DNA of 64,000 bases from Austropuccinia psidii (GCA_023105745.1 JALGQZ010000009.1:34462409-34526408); one strand, 5' to 3'; positions 32,890 through 44,244 are shown, numbered from the stretch's first letter. The notes: generated by a model not told the origin, from the sequence alone. Numbers and translations are program-made.

Positions 32890-33877
32890 TGTCTTTAATC
32901 AAATACTGTGCAGCTGGCAACAGACTCAGTAAAAGATATATCACTATTCCAGAATCTTCAGAAGCAGAATCTGAAGACAGTATTGAGGTGCAGATTGCTA
33001 AAAGAGGCACCTTATTCAACTCAGAAAAAGCTAAATTACCACCAAAAGGTGTGTATTTTATCTTATATTTTCACCTTTTATCTTTAAATTGACGTGAAAA
33101 TGGTGCATACCAGAAATGGAAGCAACTATTCAGTCCAACCAGATGGATGTGGACAAGGAAGAGGCAAGACCAAATCCAGAAGTGCCAAATCTTCCACAAG
33201 AAAGGCACATCTGGAGGATGCCAGAGTTGCCCCCCATTCCCCAAGGTCTGTACCAACAGATTTTGACGTGAATTCTGAGCCTGAACTAATTTATGATAAT
33301 ATTTCCAGGGCTGAACCATTTTCAAGTGGCAGCAATAGAAATATATCAGAGCCAGTACAAAAATTGGTTCAGAGCAGCCAAAGAAGAGGAGTGGGAAATC
33401 TGCCCAAGCCTTTGGCAGGGGGCCATGAACTCCTACTTACACATCAAGAGCTTTCTGGGTCAGGAGAAGACCATAGAACTCTTAGGAGGTTGGAGCCCCC
33501 TGTCTTGCAAAGACAAGGTCAAAAAGATAAAGAATTGGTTGAAGAACCAGAGTCTTTTATCCATAGACCAGAAGAAAGAATTGGAAATGACTCCAACTTT
33601 GGAGACAGAGGCACCAGTGGCATCTACCAGCTCCAAACCAGCTCCAGAAGCATCCAAGGACAAGCCCAAAGGACCTCAAAAGAAACAGAGAGGTCCCAAG
33701 AACCATCAAGGCAAGGGCAAAGGCAAAGCCAATTGGCACAGACCTTACCCACAAGGGTACAGGATCCCCAGATTGGAGCCTTCAGCCGTGGACAGTGTCT
33801 TCAATATGGCCAGAACTCTTATGGAATTCACAGCCAAAGAGCAGGAAAGGATGAACAGGACTTTTCCACGCAAATAA
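32890..33877 (+). CDS. Predicted spliced accessory protein, unit 1 (exons 32890-33048 and 33309-33877)
   Basis: Exon 1 (LTR, ends A at 31876) joined to TGTCTTTAATC creates ATG TCT TTA with ACA before the ATG, a favourable context. The small exon encodes an acidic segment (PESSEAESEDSIEVQ) and joins through intron 33049-33308 to a frame overlapping gag, ending at TAA 33875-33877. The 242-residue product has a Trp-containing N-terminal block (YQSQYKNW, EEEWEICPSLW), LGGWSPLS, a Lys/Gly/Pro-rich basic middle and the conserved end PYPQGYRIP, VFNMARTLMEF. The basic part suggests RNA or DNA binding. I recognise no named family; it could be a Gag-like or regulatory accessory protein. Confidence 0.6.
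33049..33308 (+). other. Predicted intron 2, unit 1 (260 nt)
   Basis: The donor is AAAG|GTGTGT and the acceptor ATATTTCCAG, with a CTAAT branch motif about 20 bases before the acceptor. The gag ATG at 33100 lies inside, so splicing removes the Gag start. Equivalent introns: 41512-41771, 49975-50234, 58438-58697 and 28261-28518 in A1. Confidence 0.65.
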
Positions 33878-35781
33878 ATGATGTACATAGAAGTATTAGT
33901 GTAGAAATTGGCAAACTTGAGTCAAAGTTAAAGCAAATTACATTAGACATCAATGATTTAAAGAAAAATGACAAGCAACATTCTGATTGGCATAAATTGA
34001 CAACTGTCACCCTTGAGTCAATTAGCAATGCTTGTGAAAGAATTGAGAACCAATGTCAAAATAATGACACAGAGGATCTTTCCATCTTTAAAGTAAATGA
34101 TAGACTTAAAACTCTTGAAGACCATGTCTTACAAATAGTTAAGAACACTAATCAATTTGCTATACATTTAGCAAAAAGTGACAGTGAAAGGCAGAAATTG
34201 AAGAATGAAATAATTGCAAGTGTGGAGCAAATTCATAAGAATCATGAACCACATATGCCAAGACATTCTACACCTTTGACTGAAGAAAAACTTTCTGTCA
34301 AAGAAAGTTTGACTCCATTCTTAGGAGAGAATGTTATTTCTGCAAAGGATATTCCCAAATTAGAATAATGGCCAACATTCTCTGGTGAAGGAGAATACAA
34401 CCATATTGAATTCATCAGGACTATTGATATGTTGCAAGAAGACTTTAATATACCTGATGAAATCATAGTAGGAAAATTACATTGTTTGTTTACCAAGACT
34501 GCAAAGAAATGGTATTACAAGATGAGAATGGATCATGGAAGACATGACTGGTCTTGGTGGAAATCTGAAGTGATTACCAAATGGGCCAATAATTCTTGGA
34601 GGTTTAAAATGGAGAATGCTTTTGAAAGTGCCATTTTTAACTCAGAAAAAGACAAACCACTTACTTGGTTCTTCAAACAAAAAGACAGATTATCTGCTTT
34701 ACACCCAGATATGTCTGACACTATGATTAATATGAAAATATTAAGAAAATGTGGAGGAGAACTGGAACATGCTATCAAAAGCAGATGTGTGGAACCCTGT
34801 TCAACAGAGGACTACATTAATGCTATGGAAGATATCATTACCAGAACAAGAATTGGTAAAACTTGGGTTAGAAACCCAATAGAGTCCAAAATAGTCTCAA
34901 AGATTCCTAGAGAGGAAAGAAGACCAGAAAGACCTGTCTTGAAGTGTCATAAATGTGGAAGTACTTCACATTTAGCCAACACTTGCCCTAAGAAGACAAA
35001 GATCAATGAAGTTCAAATCATTGAAGACATTCAGTGTACTGAAGAGAAAGAAGAGTCTGATCAAGATTCTGCAGTCTCTGAAGATACACCAGTAGAGGAC
35101 TATCCCATTGAAAACATTTCAGCTTTCTTTGAGGTCACAGAAGTCCATACCCACTTGCCACAGTACAGTGAGGATTGCTACAACCTGATCAATATCCAAG
35201 ATGCCAGAATGTGTAAAACAAAACCTGCTAGAGGAAAGGGTTATACTGCTGGAGCATCCTGTATCACATCAGTTCTAATGGGTGATATTGAAGCCAAAGT
35301 AAATCTGGATACAGGAGCATTTTGCACTTGTATTGGCAAGGATTATCTCCAAATTATACTTCCTGAATGGAAAAACCATCTATTACCAATAGAAGGTGTA
35401 CAGTTCAGTAGTGCCAGTAACAATATGTACCCCTTGGGCATATTGGATACTAGTATTGTATTCCCACATCCAGCAGGAAGTGTAAGAATGAAAACTGAGA
35501 TTGTAGTAATGGATAATTGTACATCTCAGCATATCATTCTTGGAAATGATTACTTGAATATTTATGGTATTGATATAAATAACCATAAAGACAGATATTT
35601 CACAATTGGAGATAACAAAAGGCAAAAATTTGCTTTCTCCAATATGCCAAAACAGATATCTGTAGTATCTTCTGTCAAAGATACTTACAAAGATGAATTT
35701 GTGTCTAAACAACTTGTTGAAGCACAAATTAATCCATCATTGTCACCAAAGATGAGGAATGAACTTATTGATGTATTATAA
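33100..35781 (+). pseudogene. gag-protease ORF, unit 1, with private nonsense codon
   Basis: ATG 33100 is the first ATG downstream of the predicted transcript start. The frame matches the 894-residue gag-protease ORF of units 2-4, but a G-to-T change at 34366 turns a Glu codon (LEEWPTF) into TAA at 34366-34368, before the capsid-like block. The frame is open again from 34369 to the TAA at 35779-35781 shared by all units. This unit can make only the Gag N-terminal part by normal translation. Confidence 0.9.
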
Positions 35782-36609
35782 ACATACAATAATGCATTTG
35801 CATCTGATAATGAACCATTAGGCGCTATAAGGGGACATGAAATTGATATTACTCTTAATATTGATAGACCATATCCTCCAGTACTTAGAAGACCAGCTTA
35901 TCCAGCCAGTCCCAGAGCTAGGGAGGCCTTGGAAAAACATATCCAAGAGTTGATCCAACTTGGTGTGCTAAGGAAAGTAGGCCATAATGAGGAAGTTGAA
36001 GTGACAACACCTGTTATTATTGCATGGCATAATGATAAGTCAAGAATGGTTGGAGATTTTAGAGCTTTGAATACCTACACAGTTCCAGATAGGTATCCAA
36101 TCCCTAGGATCCAAGAAACCTTGACTCAATTGTCTAAAGCCAAGTATATAACATCAATGGACGCATTAAAAGGCTTCCATCAAAATGTTTTGACGCCTAA
36201 AGCTAGGAAATTACTTAGAATTATCACTCACTGTGGTATTTATGAGTATCTTAGAATGCCATTTGGCATTAAAAATGCTCCATCTCATTATCAAAGAATG
36301 ATGAATACCATCTTCCCCACAGAATTGTCTGAAGGATGGCTGATCATTTATATTGATGATATTATTATATGTTCTGACTCATGGTCTTTGCACCTTGAAA
36401 GACTTGCAAGAGTACTTCATAAAGTTGCAGAAGTGAACATGAAAATTTCACTTAAGAAATGCAATTTTGGTTTTGAAGAACTCAAAGCATTAGGACATGT
36501 TGTCTCTGGTTTGAGCTTGGGTATTGACAAGAATAAAGTAGCAGCAGTGTTGCTTAAGCCAATACCCCAGAATAAAAAAAGAAATGATGTCTTTTCTTGG
36601 ATTTGCTAG
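35782..36609 (+). pseudogene. Reverse transcriptase segment, unit 1
   Basis: It is in the same frame as gag-protease but separated from it by the shared TAA. It reads AFASDNEPLGAI, PYPPVLRRPAYPASPRAREALE, SRMVGDFRALNTY, MPFGIKNAPSHYQRMM and the catalytic YIDD (36349-36360), so RT itself is intact in sequence. It runs into a run of seven A bases (36574-36580), one more than needed, and stops at TAG 36607-36609. No ATG-initiated route to it is evident. Confidence 0.9.
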
Positions 36610-38803
36610 TTACTATAGGCAACACTTGAAAGATTTTGCAATTCTAGCCAAGTCACTTTATAGAATCTGTGATCAACAGACTGTATTTGAAATGACACAG
36701 GAAAGAATTAAAGCTTATGAGAAGATAAAGAAAGCCCTTACAGAAGCACCTTTACTCCTCATGCCTGACTGGAATATTCCTTTTAAATTGTACATTGATG
36801 CATGTGGGGATGGATTAGGGGCAGCCCTACACCAAGTCCAAATTATTGATGACAAACCTACAGAAGGACCAGTTTGTTATATCTCAAGACAAATCAAACC
36901 AACAGAAGCCAGATATGGTGCAAGCCAAATGGAGTGCTTATGTTTGGTATGGGCACTTGAGAAATTACACTATTACCTTGATGGCAGTGTTTTTGAAGTG
37001 ATAACTGACTGTAATGCCGTGAAATCACTTCTTAACATGAAAACTCCCAACAGACATATGTTGAGATGGCAAATAGCCATTCAAGAATATAGAGGAAACA
37101 TGACTATAGTTCATAAAGCAGGAAACATTCACAAAAATGCTGATGGACTTAGTAGATGGGCTTTAGCCAACACTCCTGATAACCCAGCTTATGTACCTTT
37201 GGAAGCTGAACCACAGATTCCAATTGAAGGGATTAACATAACTGATATTGGGACTGAATTCTTTGAAGAGGTCAGAGAGTCTTATAAACAAGACAAGAAT
37301 TGCCATATCTTGACTTCTTTATTGGATAAAGACTGCAAAGACACATCTTTGGTCAATACACTAGATGAAGTTTGGAAAAATTCCTATTCTGAAGGAAGAT
37401 TTCACTTGTTTGATGGGATTATTTACCATAGAACAAAACATTCTTGTGTGATGACATTGTGTAGTAGATTACTCATCAATACCATTCTTCATGAATGCCA
37501 TAATAGCATTTACTCTGGACACCTATCAGAAGACAGAACACTTGAAAAGGTGAAGAACTGTGCATGGTGGCCATCTTGGAGAAAAGAAACCATTGAATAT
37601 TGCCATACCTGTGATAGATGCCAAAAAGCAAACAGGAGTACAGGCAAGAAATTTGGATTAATGATCCATATTCAAGAACCAAAATCCCCTTGGGAAGTTG
37701 TTCACATGGATTGGGTCACAGCACTTCCTCCAAGTGGTGACAAAAGTTATAATGCTTGTTTAGTCATTGTAGACAGATATAGCAAAACTCCCATATTCTT
37801 ACCATGTCATAAAGATGACACTGCTATGGATACAGCTCTTCTTTTATGGAGTAGAGTTATTTCTCATACAGGGTTATTTAAGAATATCATAAGTGACAGA
37901 GACCCCAAGTTCACATCTGCACTTTGGACCAATCTTCATAGATTGTTTGGGACTAAGTTATCATTCTCTACAGCATATCACCCTCAAACAGATGGGCTAG
38001 CAGAGAGGATGATTCAAACTTTAGAAGACATGATCAGGAGATTTTGTGCTTATGGATTAGAATTTAAAGACTCAGATGGCTTTACCCATGACTGGTGCAC
38101 TCTGATACCTGCATTAGAATTGGCATACAAGACATCAGTCCATTCTTCCACAGGACAAACTCCTGCTATGTTAGAAAAAGGATGGAATCCAAGACTCCCA
38201 GCAGACACACTGAGGAAAGACTTGATTGACATTCATCCTACAGCTTCCAGCTTCAAATTAATGCTTGATAAAGTAAAACACCATGCAAAACAAAGTATGG
38301 ATGATGCTTTTGATTATGCAAAACAGAAGTGGGACAAGAGTCATAAAGTACCAGACTTCAAAGTAGGGGACTTAGTTCTAGTTTCAACCTTGAATTTTAA
38401 TAATATCAAAGGCCCAAAGAAACTTAAAGATTCTTATGTAGGACCTTTTGTTATTGTTGCCTTACATGGAACCAATGCAGTACAAGTGGAATTGAGTGGT
38501 GAATTGGAAAATAAACACCCCACATTTCCAGTCAGCCTGATAAAACCTTATCAACCAGCTGACAAAGAATTGTTTCCTTTAAGGAACCCAACTCCTTTAA
38601 CTGTGCCCCCTGTGGAACAGAATGAAGACAGAAAGATAAAGAAAGTCATTAAAGAAAGGAGACTTAGGGGTAAAAATCAAAGAGAATATCTTGTCAGATA
38701 TAGAAATCCAGTACATGAAGATGAATGGATGGCAGAATCAGAAATACCTGACTCAGATAAACTCTTAAGAAGATTTAGACATGAAAGAAGGCCACAAGCC
38801 TGA
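36584..38803 (+). CDS. RNase H and integrase segment, unit 1
   Basis: This frame is shifted by +1 relative to RT; 739 residues run from [15 protein letters not shown]. RNase H holds D72 (YIDACGDG), E117 (QMECL) and D142 (VITDC). Integrase has a His/Cys finger (about 302-346, HECH to CHTCDRC), the core D376 (HMDW), D438 (ISDRDPKF) and E474 (GLAERM) with exactly 35 residues between the last two, [15 protein letters not shown], the GPF module and a chromodomain-like end ([17 protein letters not shown]). Integrase would insert the cDNA. All catalytic residues are present, but expression needs a frameshift. Confidence 0.9.
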   Translation: MMSFLGFASYYRQHLKDFAILAKSLYRICDQQTVFEMTQERIKAYEKIKKALTEAPLLLMPDWNIPFKLYIDACGDGLGAALHQVQIIDDKPTEGPVCYISRQIKPTEARYGASQMECLCLVWALEKLHYYLDGSVFEVITDCNAVKSLLNMKTPNRHMLRWQIAIQEYRGNMTIVHKAGNIHKNADGLSRWALANTPDNPAYVPLEAEPQIPIEGINITDIGTEFFEEVRESYKQDKNCHILTSLLDKDCKDTSLVNTLDEVWKNSYSEGRFHLFDGIIYHRTKHSCVMTLCSRLLINTILHECHNSIYSGHLSEDRTLEKVKNCAWWPSWRKETIEYCHTCDRCQKANRSTGKKFGLMIHIQEPKSPWEVVHMDWVTALPPSGDKSYNACLVIVDRYSKTPIFLPCHKDDTAMDTALLLWSRVISHTGLFKNIISDRDPKFTSALWTNLHRLFGTKLSFSTAYHPQTDGLAERMIQTLEDMIRRFCAYGLEFKDSDGFTHDWCTLIPALELAYKTSVHSSTGQTPAMLEKGWNPRLPADTLRKDLIDIHPTASSFKLMLDKVKHHAKQSMDDAFDYAKQKWDKSHKVPDFKVGDLVLVSTLNFNNIKGPKKLKDSYVGPFVIVALHGTNAVQVELSGELENKHPTFPVSLIKPYQPADKELFPLRNPTPLTVPPVEQNEDRKIKKVIKERRLRGKNQREYLVRYRNPVHEDEWMAESEIPDSDKLLRRFRHERRPQA

Positions 38804-38904
38804 ATATGTCTATAAATGTGCTTTAAATTACTTGATCTGAGTAATGTGAAGAGGTTGGACAGTGGACATTAACCCCCTTTTGGGGCCTTATTCTTTTTAC
38901 CACT

Positions 38905-38945
38905 AATAAAATTGTAGTACAATTTTATTTTTTGGTGGGAGGGAA
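38905..38945 (+). other. Hairpin and polypurine tract before array LTR 2
   Basis: AATAAAATTGTA-G-TACAATTTTATT (38905-38929) is a perfect 12-bp inverted repeat with a one-base centre. A smaller CCCCTTTTGGGG lies at 38874-38885. GGTGGGAGGGAA (38934-38945) adjoins the LTR and primes plus-strand synthesis in this family. Confidence 0.8.
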
Positions 38946-40862
38946 TGTGAGCCTTGAGGTATATTTTACATACCCAAATAGGCCACAATTATCTTAAAAA
39001 GAAATTTTGAATTATGCAAAACTCATAAGTCATGCATATATCCAAAATTCATCATTTTCAATTTCAGAAAAGATGAATAACTTTTTATTGAGTAAGTAAA
39101 TCCATGGATTTAAGACCAGATTTGGATTCTACACAAAAATTCACCTAGGGTAGCTCCATAGAGTGAATAAGCTCAATTTAAGTATTTGAGGTGGTAAAAT
39201 GGAAAATACTTCAATACCACATCATTAATACCACATAAAAGATCCGTGAAAATTTTTGTTTTTCTTGATTTTTAGCCAAAATAATGGGAAAGTGAGAAAT
39301 CCCATGTTACATATACACTAAGAATAGTGTTATGCATGTTTTGAGCACTTAATATCATGGTATTCTTACATGGACTTTTGGTACACCCATAGTGGATATC
39401 TCACTTTAAGCTTAAATTACTATTTTGACGTAAAAAATAGGCAAGGGGGACAAAAGACATCAAAGAGAGCCAGGGTACCCAACTTCTGAGGCCTCAGAGG
39501 CGTGGATAGCTCCAGAGCATGGATCCATGGCTCATCTTGGCCCAATTGGTAAACTAAAACTCTTTGGGAACTTGGTTACCAAGTTACAACTACTGTAAAA
39601 CATCAGAAAATAGCAAATAACCTGCTATTTTGACGTGCCAAGGAGGTAATGAGCTACTTACACTCCTGTAACCATGTCAATTACTAATGACTTTCCATGG
39701 ATAAACCCCAAAAGAGTAATTAAAACCCTTTTGGGACCCATATTCATTGATTTACCTCATAGCAACCAGCAAAACACTGCTATTTGCAATTCTACGTAGA
39801 AATGAGGTAAAACCTTCAAAAATTCATTAAAAATACAATTCTTAATGAATCTTTCTGAAACTTTCAGGACTAAAGGAGAACTGTATTATCTATGGTACAA
39901 CCAAAAAGAATTACAGTTTTACTAGTAAAATTAAAAGTTTTACTTACAGTCCATTTTTGGATATTCTACGTGAAACACTGAATCTTCAAAAAATCACAGT
40001 AATTACAACCTGTGATGAAATTGGCAATAACATTGATAACTTTGAGAAATCAATGATTATTTTAGAATAAAAGAAGATTTACAAGTGTTACTCCTTTTAT
40101 TCTTAACCATATTGGGGTTGGTAGTCACGTAAAAGAATCAATTAAGTAATTATGATAATCTTACATGACAACAGATGATGCAATCAATAATCCAAAAAGG
40201 TTTATTGTTTTCTCACTCACTGGTTTTTCAGTTTGCTCCATGGCACGCCTCTGTGAGCTGTTGTTGACTTAAAAGAAGCCTCTTCTTGCTGTTTTTTCAT
40301 CATCATCTTATCAATTTATTAAATCTTTATTACCAACAAGTAAGTATTAGTTCAACTATTCTTAAGTGTTTTAATTCTTTCAGAATCAATCAGAAAGACG
40401 TGAAATCATAGAATCCAACTATATATTGTTGTAATACTGTTATAAATCATTTTGATCCCTTAAATCCACAATTCCACGTCAAATTTCTCTACTTTTATTA
40501 TCAATAAGTTCTTTGGAGTATTAGTGAGTCTTTTATCTTTAATTCTTAAAGTTTTTCTCTAGTAATAGTTTTCTTCAAGAATTATCTTTATAATTATTCT
40601 TGTAAAAGATAATTATATATTAAAATAATTTTATTATTTTAATAAAAGAAGTTTTTATTATTAAATTCTTCTTGTAATTGATTCTTGTAGACAATTACTG
40701 CTCACTGTTATAATCACTAGTAGTGTATAACACGTGAAAGAAATAATTTCATAATTATTTAATTGTGGTTATAATAATTTTTATTATTATATTTCATAAG
40801 AACAGACATAGTACTGTTGATTAATAGTAATATTATCATCAGTTTCATAGTCACATCTTACA
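38946..40862 (+). repeat. Array LTR 2 (1917 bp)
   Basis: It acts as 3' LTR of unit 1 and 5' LTR of unit 2. I found no difference from LTRs 3 and 4 in the parts compared. The predicted donor GTAAGT is at 40340-40345. Confidence 0.97.
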
Positions 40863-40982
40863 TTTGGGGGCCTGGCCGTGATTTTATCCATAGACTTGGC
40901 TTTAATCATATTCTAGACTTCATTATTGTGTTCTAAAAAACCACCACACCTACCACATCTTACATTTGGGGGCCTGGCCGTG
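40863..40982 (+). other. Duplicated primer-binding region, unit 2
   Basis: Copies at 40863-40880 and 40965-40982 are the same as in unit 1. The ATG-free leader continues to the acceptor AG at 41351-41352. Confidence 0.85.
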
Positions 40983-41352
40983 TTTTTTGAACCTTGTACC
41001 CTTAATTAATATATTTTTAAGCTCTAAAATATATTAATTTAATTAATTTTTTTTCTTTCAATTTGGAGTTAAAATATTTTTATTTTTGAAATTGTTTTAA
41101 AATCTTTTTCATTGAGGAATTTGGTTTAATTTTATATTGTTTTTACACGTGGCTTTTTCACATCCAAAAACTTATAAAATTATTCTTTGAGTTACTCTGA
41201 ATTAATTTTCATTCAAAATCTTAAATTTTAATTTTTTTCTTTAAAAAGAATAATTTTTTTAATATTAAAAAATATAAAACTTATAAAAAATCTTTAAAAA
41301 ATATTTTAAAAAGTATAAAAAATAATTTTTTCTCTTTTATAATTTCTTTTAG

Positions 41353-42340
41353 TGTCTTTAATCAAATACTGTGCAGCTGGCAACAGACTCAGTAAAAGAT
41401 ATATCACTATTCCAGAATCTTCAGAAGCAGAATCTGAAGACAGTATTGAGGTGCAGATTGCTAAAAGAGGCACCTTATTCAACTCAGAAAAAGCTAAATT
41501 ACCACCAAAAGGTGTGTATTTTATCTTATATTTTCACCTTTTATCTTTAAATTGACGTGAAAATGGTGCATACCAGAAATGGAAGCAACTATTCAGTCCA
41601 ACCAGATGGATGTGGACAAGGAAGAGGCAAGACCAAATCCAGAAGTGCCAAATCTTCCACAAGAAAGGCACATCTGGAGGATGCCAGAGTTGCCCCCCAT
41701 TCCCCAAGGTCTGTACCAACAGATTTTGACGTGAATTCTGAGCCTGAACTAATTTATGATAATATTTCCAGGGCTGAACCATTTTCAAGTGGCAGCAATA
41801 GAAATATATCAGAGCCAGTACAAAAATTGGTTCAGAGCAGCCAAAGAAGAGGAGTGGGAAATCTGCCCAAGCCTTTGGCAGGGGGCCATGAACTCCTACT
41901 TACACATCAAGAGCTTTCTGGGTCAGGAGAAGACCATAGAACTCTTAGGAGGTTGGAGCCCCCTGTCTTGCAAAGACAAGGTCAAAAAGATAAAGAATTG
42001 GTTGAAGAACCAGAGTCTTTTATCCATAGACCAGAAGAAAGAATTGGAAATGACTCCAACTTTGGAGACAGAGGCACCAGTGGCATCTACCAGCTCCAAA
42101 CCAGCTCCAGAAGCATCCAAGGACAAGCCCAAAGGACCTCAAAAGAAACAGAGAGGTCCCAAGAACCATCAAGGCAAGGGCAAAGGCAAAGCCAATTGGC
42201 ACAGACCTTACCCACAAGGGTACAGGATCCCCAGATTGGAGCCTTCAGCCGTGGACAGTGTCTTCAATATGGCCAGAACTCTTATGGAATTCACAGCCAA
42301 AGAGCAGGAAAGGATGAACAGGACTTTTCCACGCAAATAA
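41353..42340 (+). CDS. Predicted spliced accessory protein, unit 2 (exons 41353-41511 and 41772-42340)
   Basis: Same structure as unit 1. Intron 1 would be 40340-41352 (1013 nt) and intron 2 41512-41771 with a CTAAT branch motif at 41749-41753. With the A from exon 1 the coding length is 729 nt, 242 codons plus stop. No ATG exists from about 40243 to 41562, so the junction ATG would be the first in the spliced RNA. If only intron 1 is removed, a 67-codon frame ending at 41555 results. Confidence 0.6.
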
Positions 42341-44244
42341 ATGATGTACATAGAAGTATTAGTGTAGAAATTGGCAAACTTGAGTCAAAGTTAAAGCAAA
42401 TTACATTAGACATCAATGATTTAAAGAAAAATGACAAGCAACATTCTGATTGGCATAAATTGACAACTGTCACCCTTGAGTCAATTAGCAATGCTTGTGA
42501 AAGAATTGAGAACCAATGTCAAAATAATGACACAGAGGATCTTTCCATCTTTAAAGTAAATGATAGACTTAAAACTCTTGAAGACCATGTCTTACAAATA
42601 GTTAAGAACACTAATCAATTTGCTATACATTTAGCAAAAAGTGACAGTGAAAGGCAGAAATTGAAGAATGAAATAATTGCAAGTGTGGAGCAAATTCATA
42701 AGAATCATGAACCACATATGCCAAGACATTCTACACCTTTGACTGAAGAAAAACTTTCTGTCAAAGAAAGTTTGACTCCATTCTTAGGAGAGAATGTTAT
42801 TTCTGCAAAGGATATTCCCAAATTAGAAGAATGGCCAACATTCTCTGGTGAAGGAGAATACAACCATATTGAATTCATCAGGACTATTGATATGTTGCAA
42901 GAAGACTTTAATATACCTGATGAAATCATAGTAGGAAAATTACATTGTTTGTTTACCAAGACTGCAAAGAAATGGTATTACAAGATGAGAATGGATCATG
43001 GAAGACATGACTGGTCTTGGTGGAAATCTGAAGTGATTACCAAATGGGCCAATAATTCTTGGAGGTTTAAAATGGAGAATGCTTTTGAAAGTGCCATTTT
43101 TAACTCAGAAAAAGACAAACCACTTACTTGGTTCTTCAAACAAAAAGACAGATTATCTGCTTTACACCCAGATATGTCTGACACTATGATTAATATGAAA
43201 ATATTAAGAAAATGTGGAGGAGAACTGGAACATGCTATCAAAAGCAGATGTGTGGAACCCTGTTCAACAGAGGACTACATTAATGCTATGGAAGATATCA
43301 TTACCAGAACAAGAATTGGTAAAACTTGTGTTAGAAACCCAATAGAGTCCAAAATAGTCTCAAAGATTCCTAGAGAGGAAAGAAGACCAGAAAGACCTGT
43401 CTTGAAGTGTCATAAATGTGGAAGTACTTCACATTTAGCCAACACTTGCCCTAAGAAGACAAAGATCAATGAAGTTCAAATCATTGAAGACATTCAGTGT
43501 ACTGAAGAGAAAGAAGAGTCTGATCAAGATTCTGCAGTCTCTGAAGATACACCAGTAGAGGACTATCCCATTGAAAACATTTCAGCTTTCTTTGAGGTCA
43601 CAGAAGTCCATACCCACTTGCCACAGTACAGTGAGGATTGCTACAACCTGATCAATATCCAAGATGCCAGAATGTGTAAAACAAAACCTGCTAGAGGAAA
43701 GGGTTATACTGCTGGAGCATCCTGTATCACATCAGTTCTAATGGGTGATATTGAAGCCAAAGTAAATCTGGATACAGGAGCATTTTGCACTTGTATTGGC
43801 AAGGATTATCTCCAAATTATACTTCCTGAATGGAAAAACCATCTATTACCAATAGAAGGTGTACAGTTCAGTAGTGCCAGTAACAATATGTACCCCTTGG
43901 GCATATTGGATACTAGTATTGTATTCCCACATCCAGCAGGAAGTGTAAGAATGAAAACTGAGATTGTAGTAATGGATAATTGTACATCTCAGCATATCAT
44001 TCTTGGAAATGATTACTTGAATATTTATGGTATTGATATAAATAACCATAAAGACAGATATTTCACAATTGGAGATAACAAAAGGCAAAAATTTGCTTTC
44101 TCCAATATGCCAAAACAGATATCTGTAGTATCTTCTGTCAAAGATACTTACAAAGATGAATTTGTGTCTAAACAACTTGTTGAAGCACAAATTAATCCAT
44201 CATTGTCACCAAAGATGAGGAATGAACTTATTGATGTATTATAA
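41563..44244 (+). CDS. gag-protease ORF, unit 2
   Basis: This uninterrupted frame of 893 residues starts from ATG 41563 (preceded by GACGTGAAA). About the first 260 residues overlap the accessory frame; a probable coiled coil lies near 265-400 and the capsid-like block near 422-590. The CCHC knuckle CHKCGSTSHLANTC starts at about residue 616, and protease with active-site Asp about 737 (LDTGA) and ILGNDYLNIYGIDI follows. TAA at 44242-44244 interrupts the frame where element C continues into RT. A private G-to-T at 43329 changes a Trp to Cys. Gag forms the particle; protease would process it. Confidence 0.9.
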   Translation: MVHTRNGSNYSVQPDGCGQGRGKTKSRSAKSSTRKAHLEDARVAPHSPRSVPTDFDVNSEPELIYDNISRAEPFSSGSNRNISEPVQKLVQSSQRRGVGNLPKPLAGGHELLLTHQELSGSGEDHRTLRRLEPPVLQRQGQKDKELVEEPESFIHRPEERIGNDSNFGDRGTSGIYQLQTSSRSIQGQAQRTSKETERSQEPSRQGQRQSQLAQTLPTRVQDPQIGAFSRGQCLQYGQNSYGIHSQRAGKDEQDFSTQINDVHRSISVEIGKLESKLKQITLDINDLKKNDKQHSDWHKLTTVTLESISNACERIENQCQNNDTEDLSIFKVNDRLKTLEDHVLQIVKNTNQFAIHLAKSDSERQKLKNEIIASVEQIHKNHEPHMPRHSTPLTEEKLSVKESLTPFLGENVISAKDIPKLEEWPTFSGEGEYNHIEFIRTIDMLQEDFNIPDEIIVGKLHCLFTKTAKKWYYKMRMDHGRHDWSWWKSEVITKWANNSWRFKMENAFESAIFNSEKDKPLTWFFKQKDRLSALHPDMSDTMINMKILRKCGGELEHAIKSRCVEPCSTEDYINAMEDIITRTRIGKTCVRNPIESKIVSKIPREERRPERPVLKCHKCGSTSHLANTCPKKTKINEVQIIEDIQCTEEKEESDQDSAVSEDTPVEDYPIENISAFFEVTEVHTHLPQYSEDCYNLINIQDARMCKTKPARGKGYTAGASCITSVLMGDIEAKVNLDTGAFCTCIGKDYLQIILPEWKNHLLPIEGVQFSSASNNMYPLGILDTSIVFPHPAGSVRMKTEIVVMDNCTSQHIILGNDYLNIYGIDINNHKDRYFTIGDNKRQKFAFSNMPKQISVVSSVKDTYKDEFVSKQLVEAQINPSLSPKMRNELIDVL

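Noticed and set aside
33071..33325. Recurrent minus-strand frames of 60-114 codons in each array unit
   Set aside because: They mirror conserved plus-strand gag-pol coding and have no independent start context or domain; repetition only reflects the array.
41352..41555. The 67-codon frame before gag as a stand-alone gene
   Set aside because: Its apparent start is GTG; the flanking acceptor and donor signals and the homologous exon in element C make it an internal exon instead.
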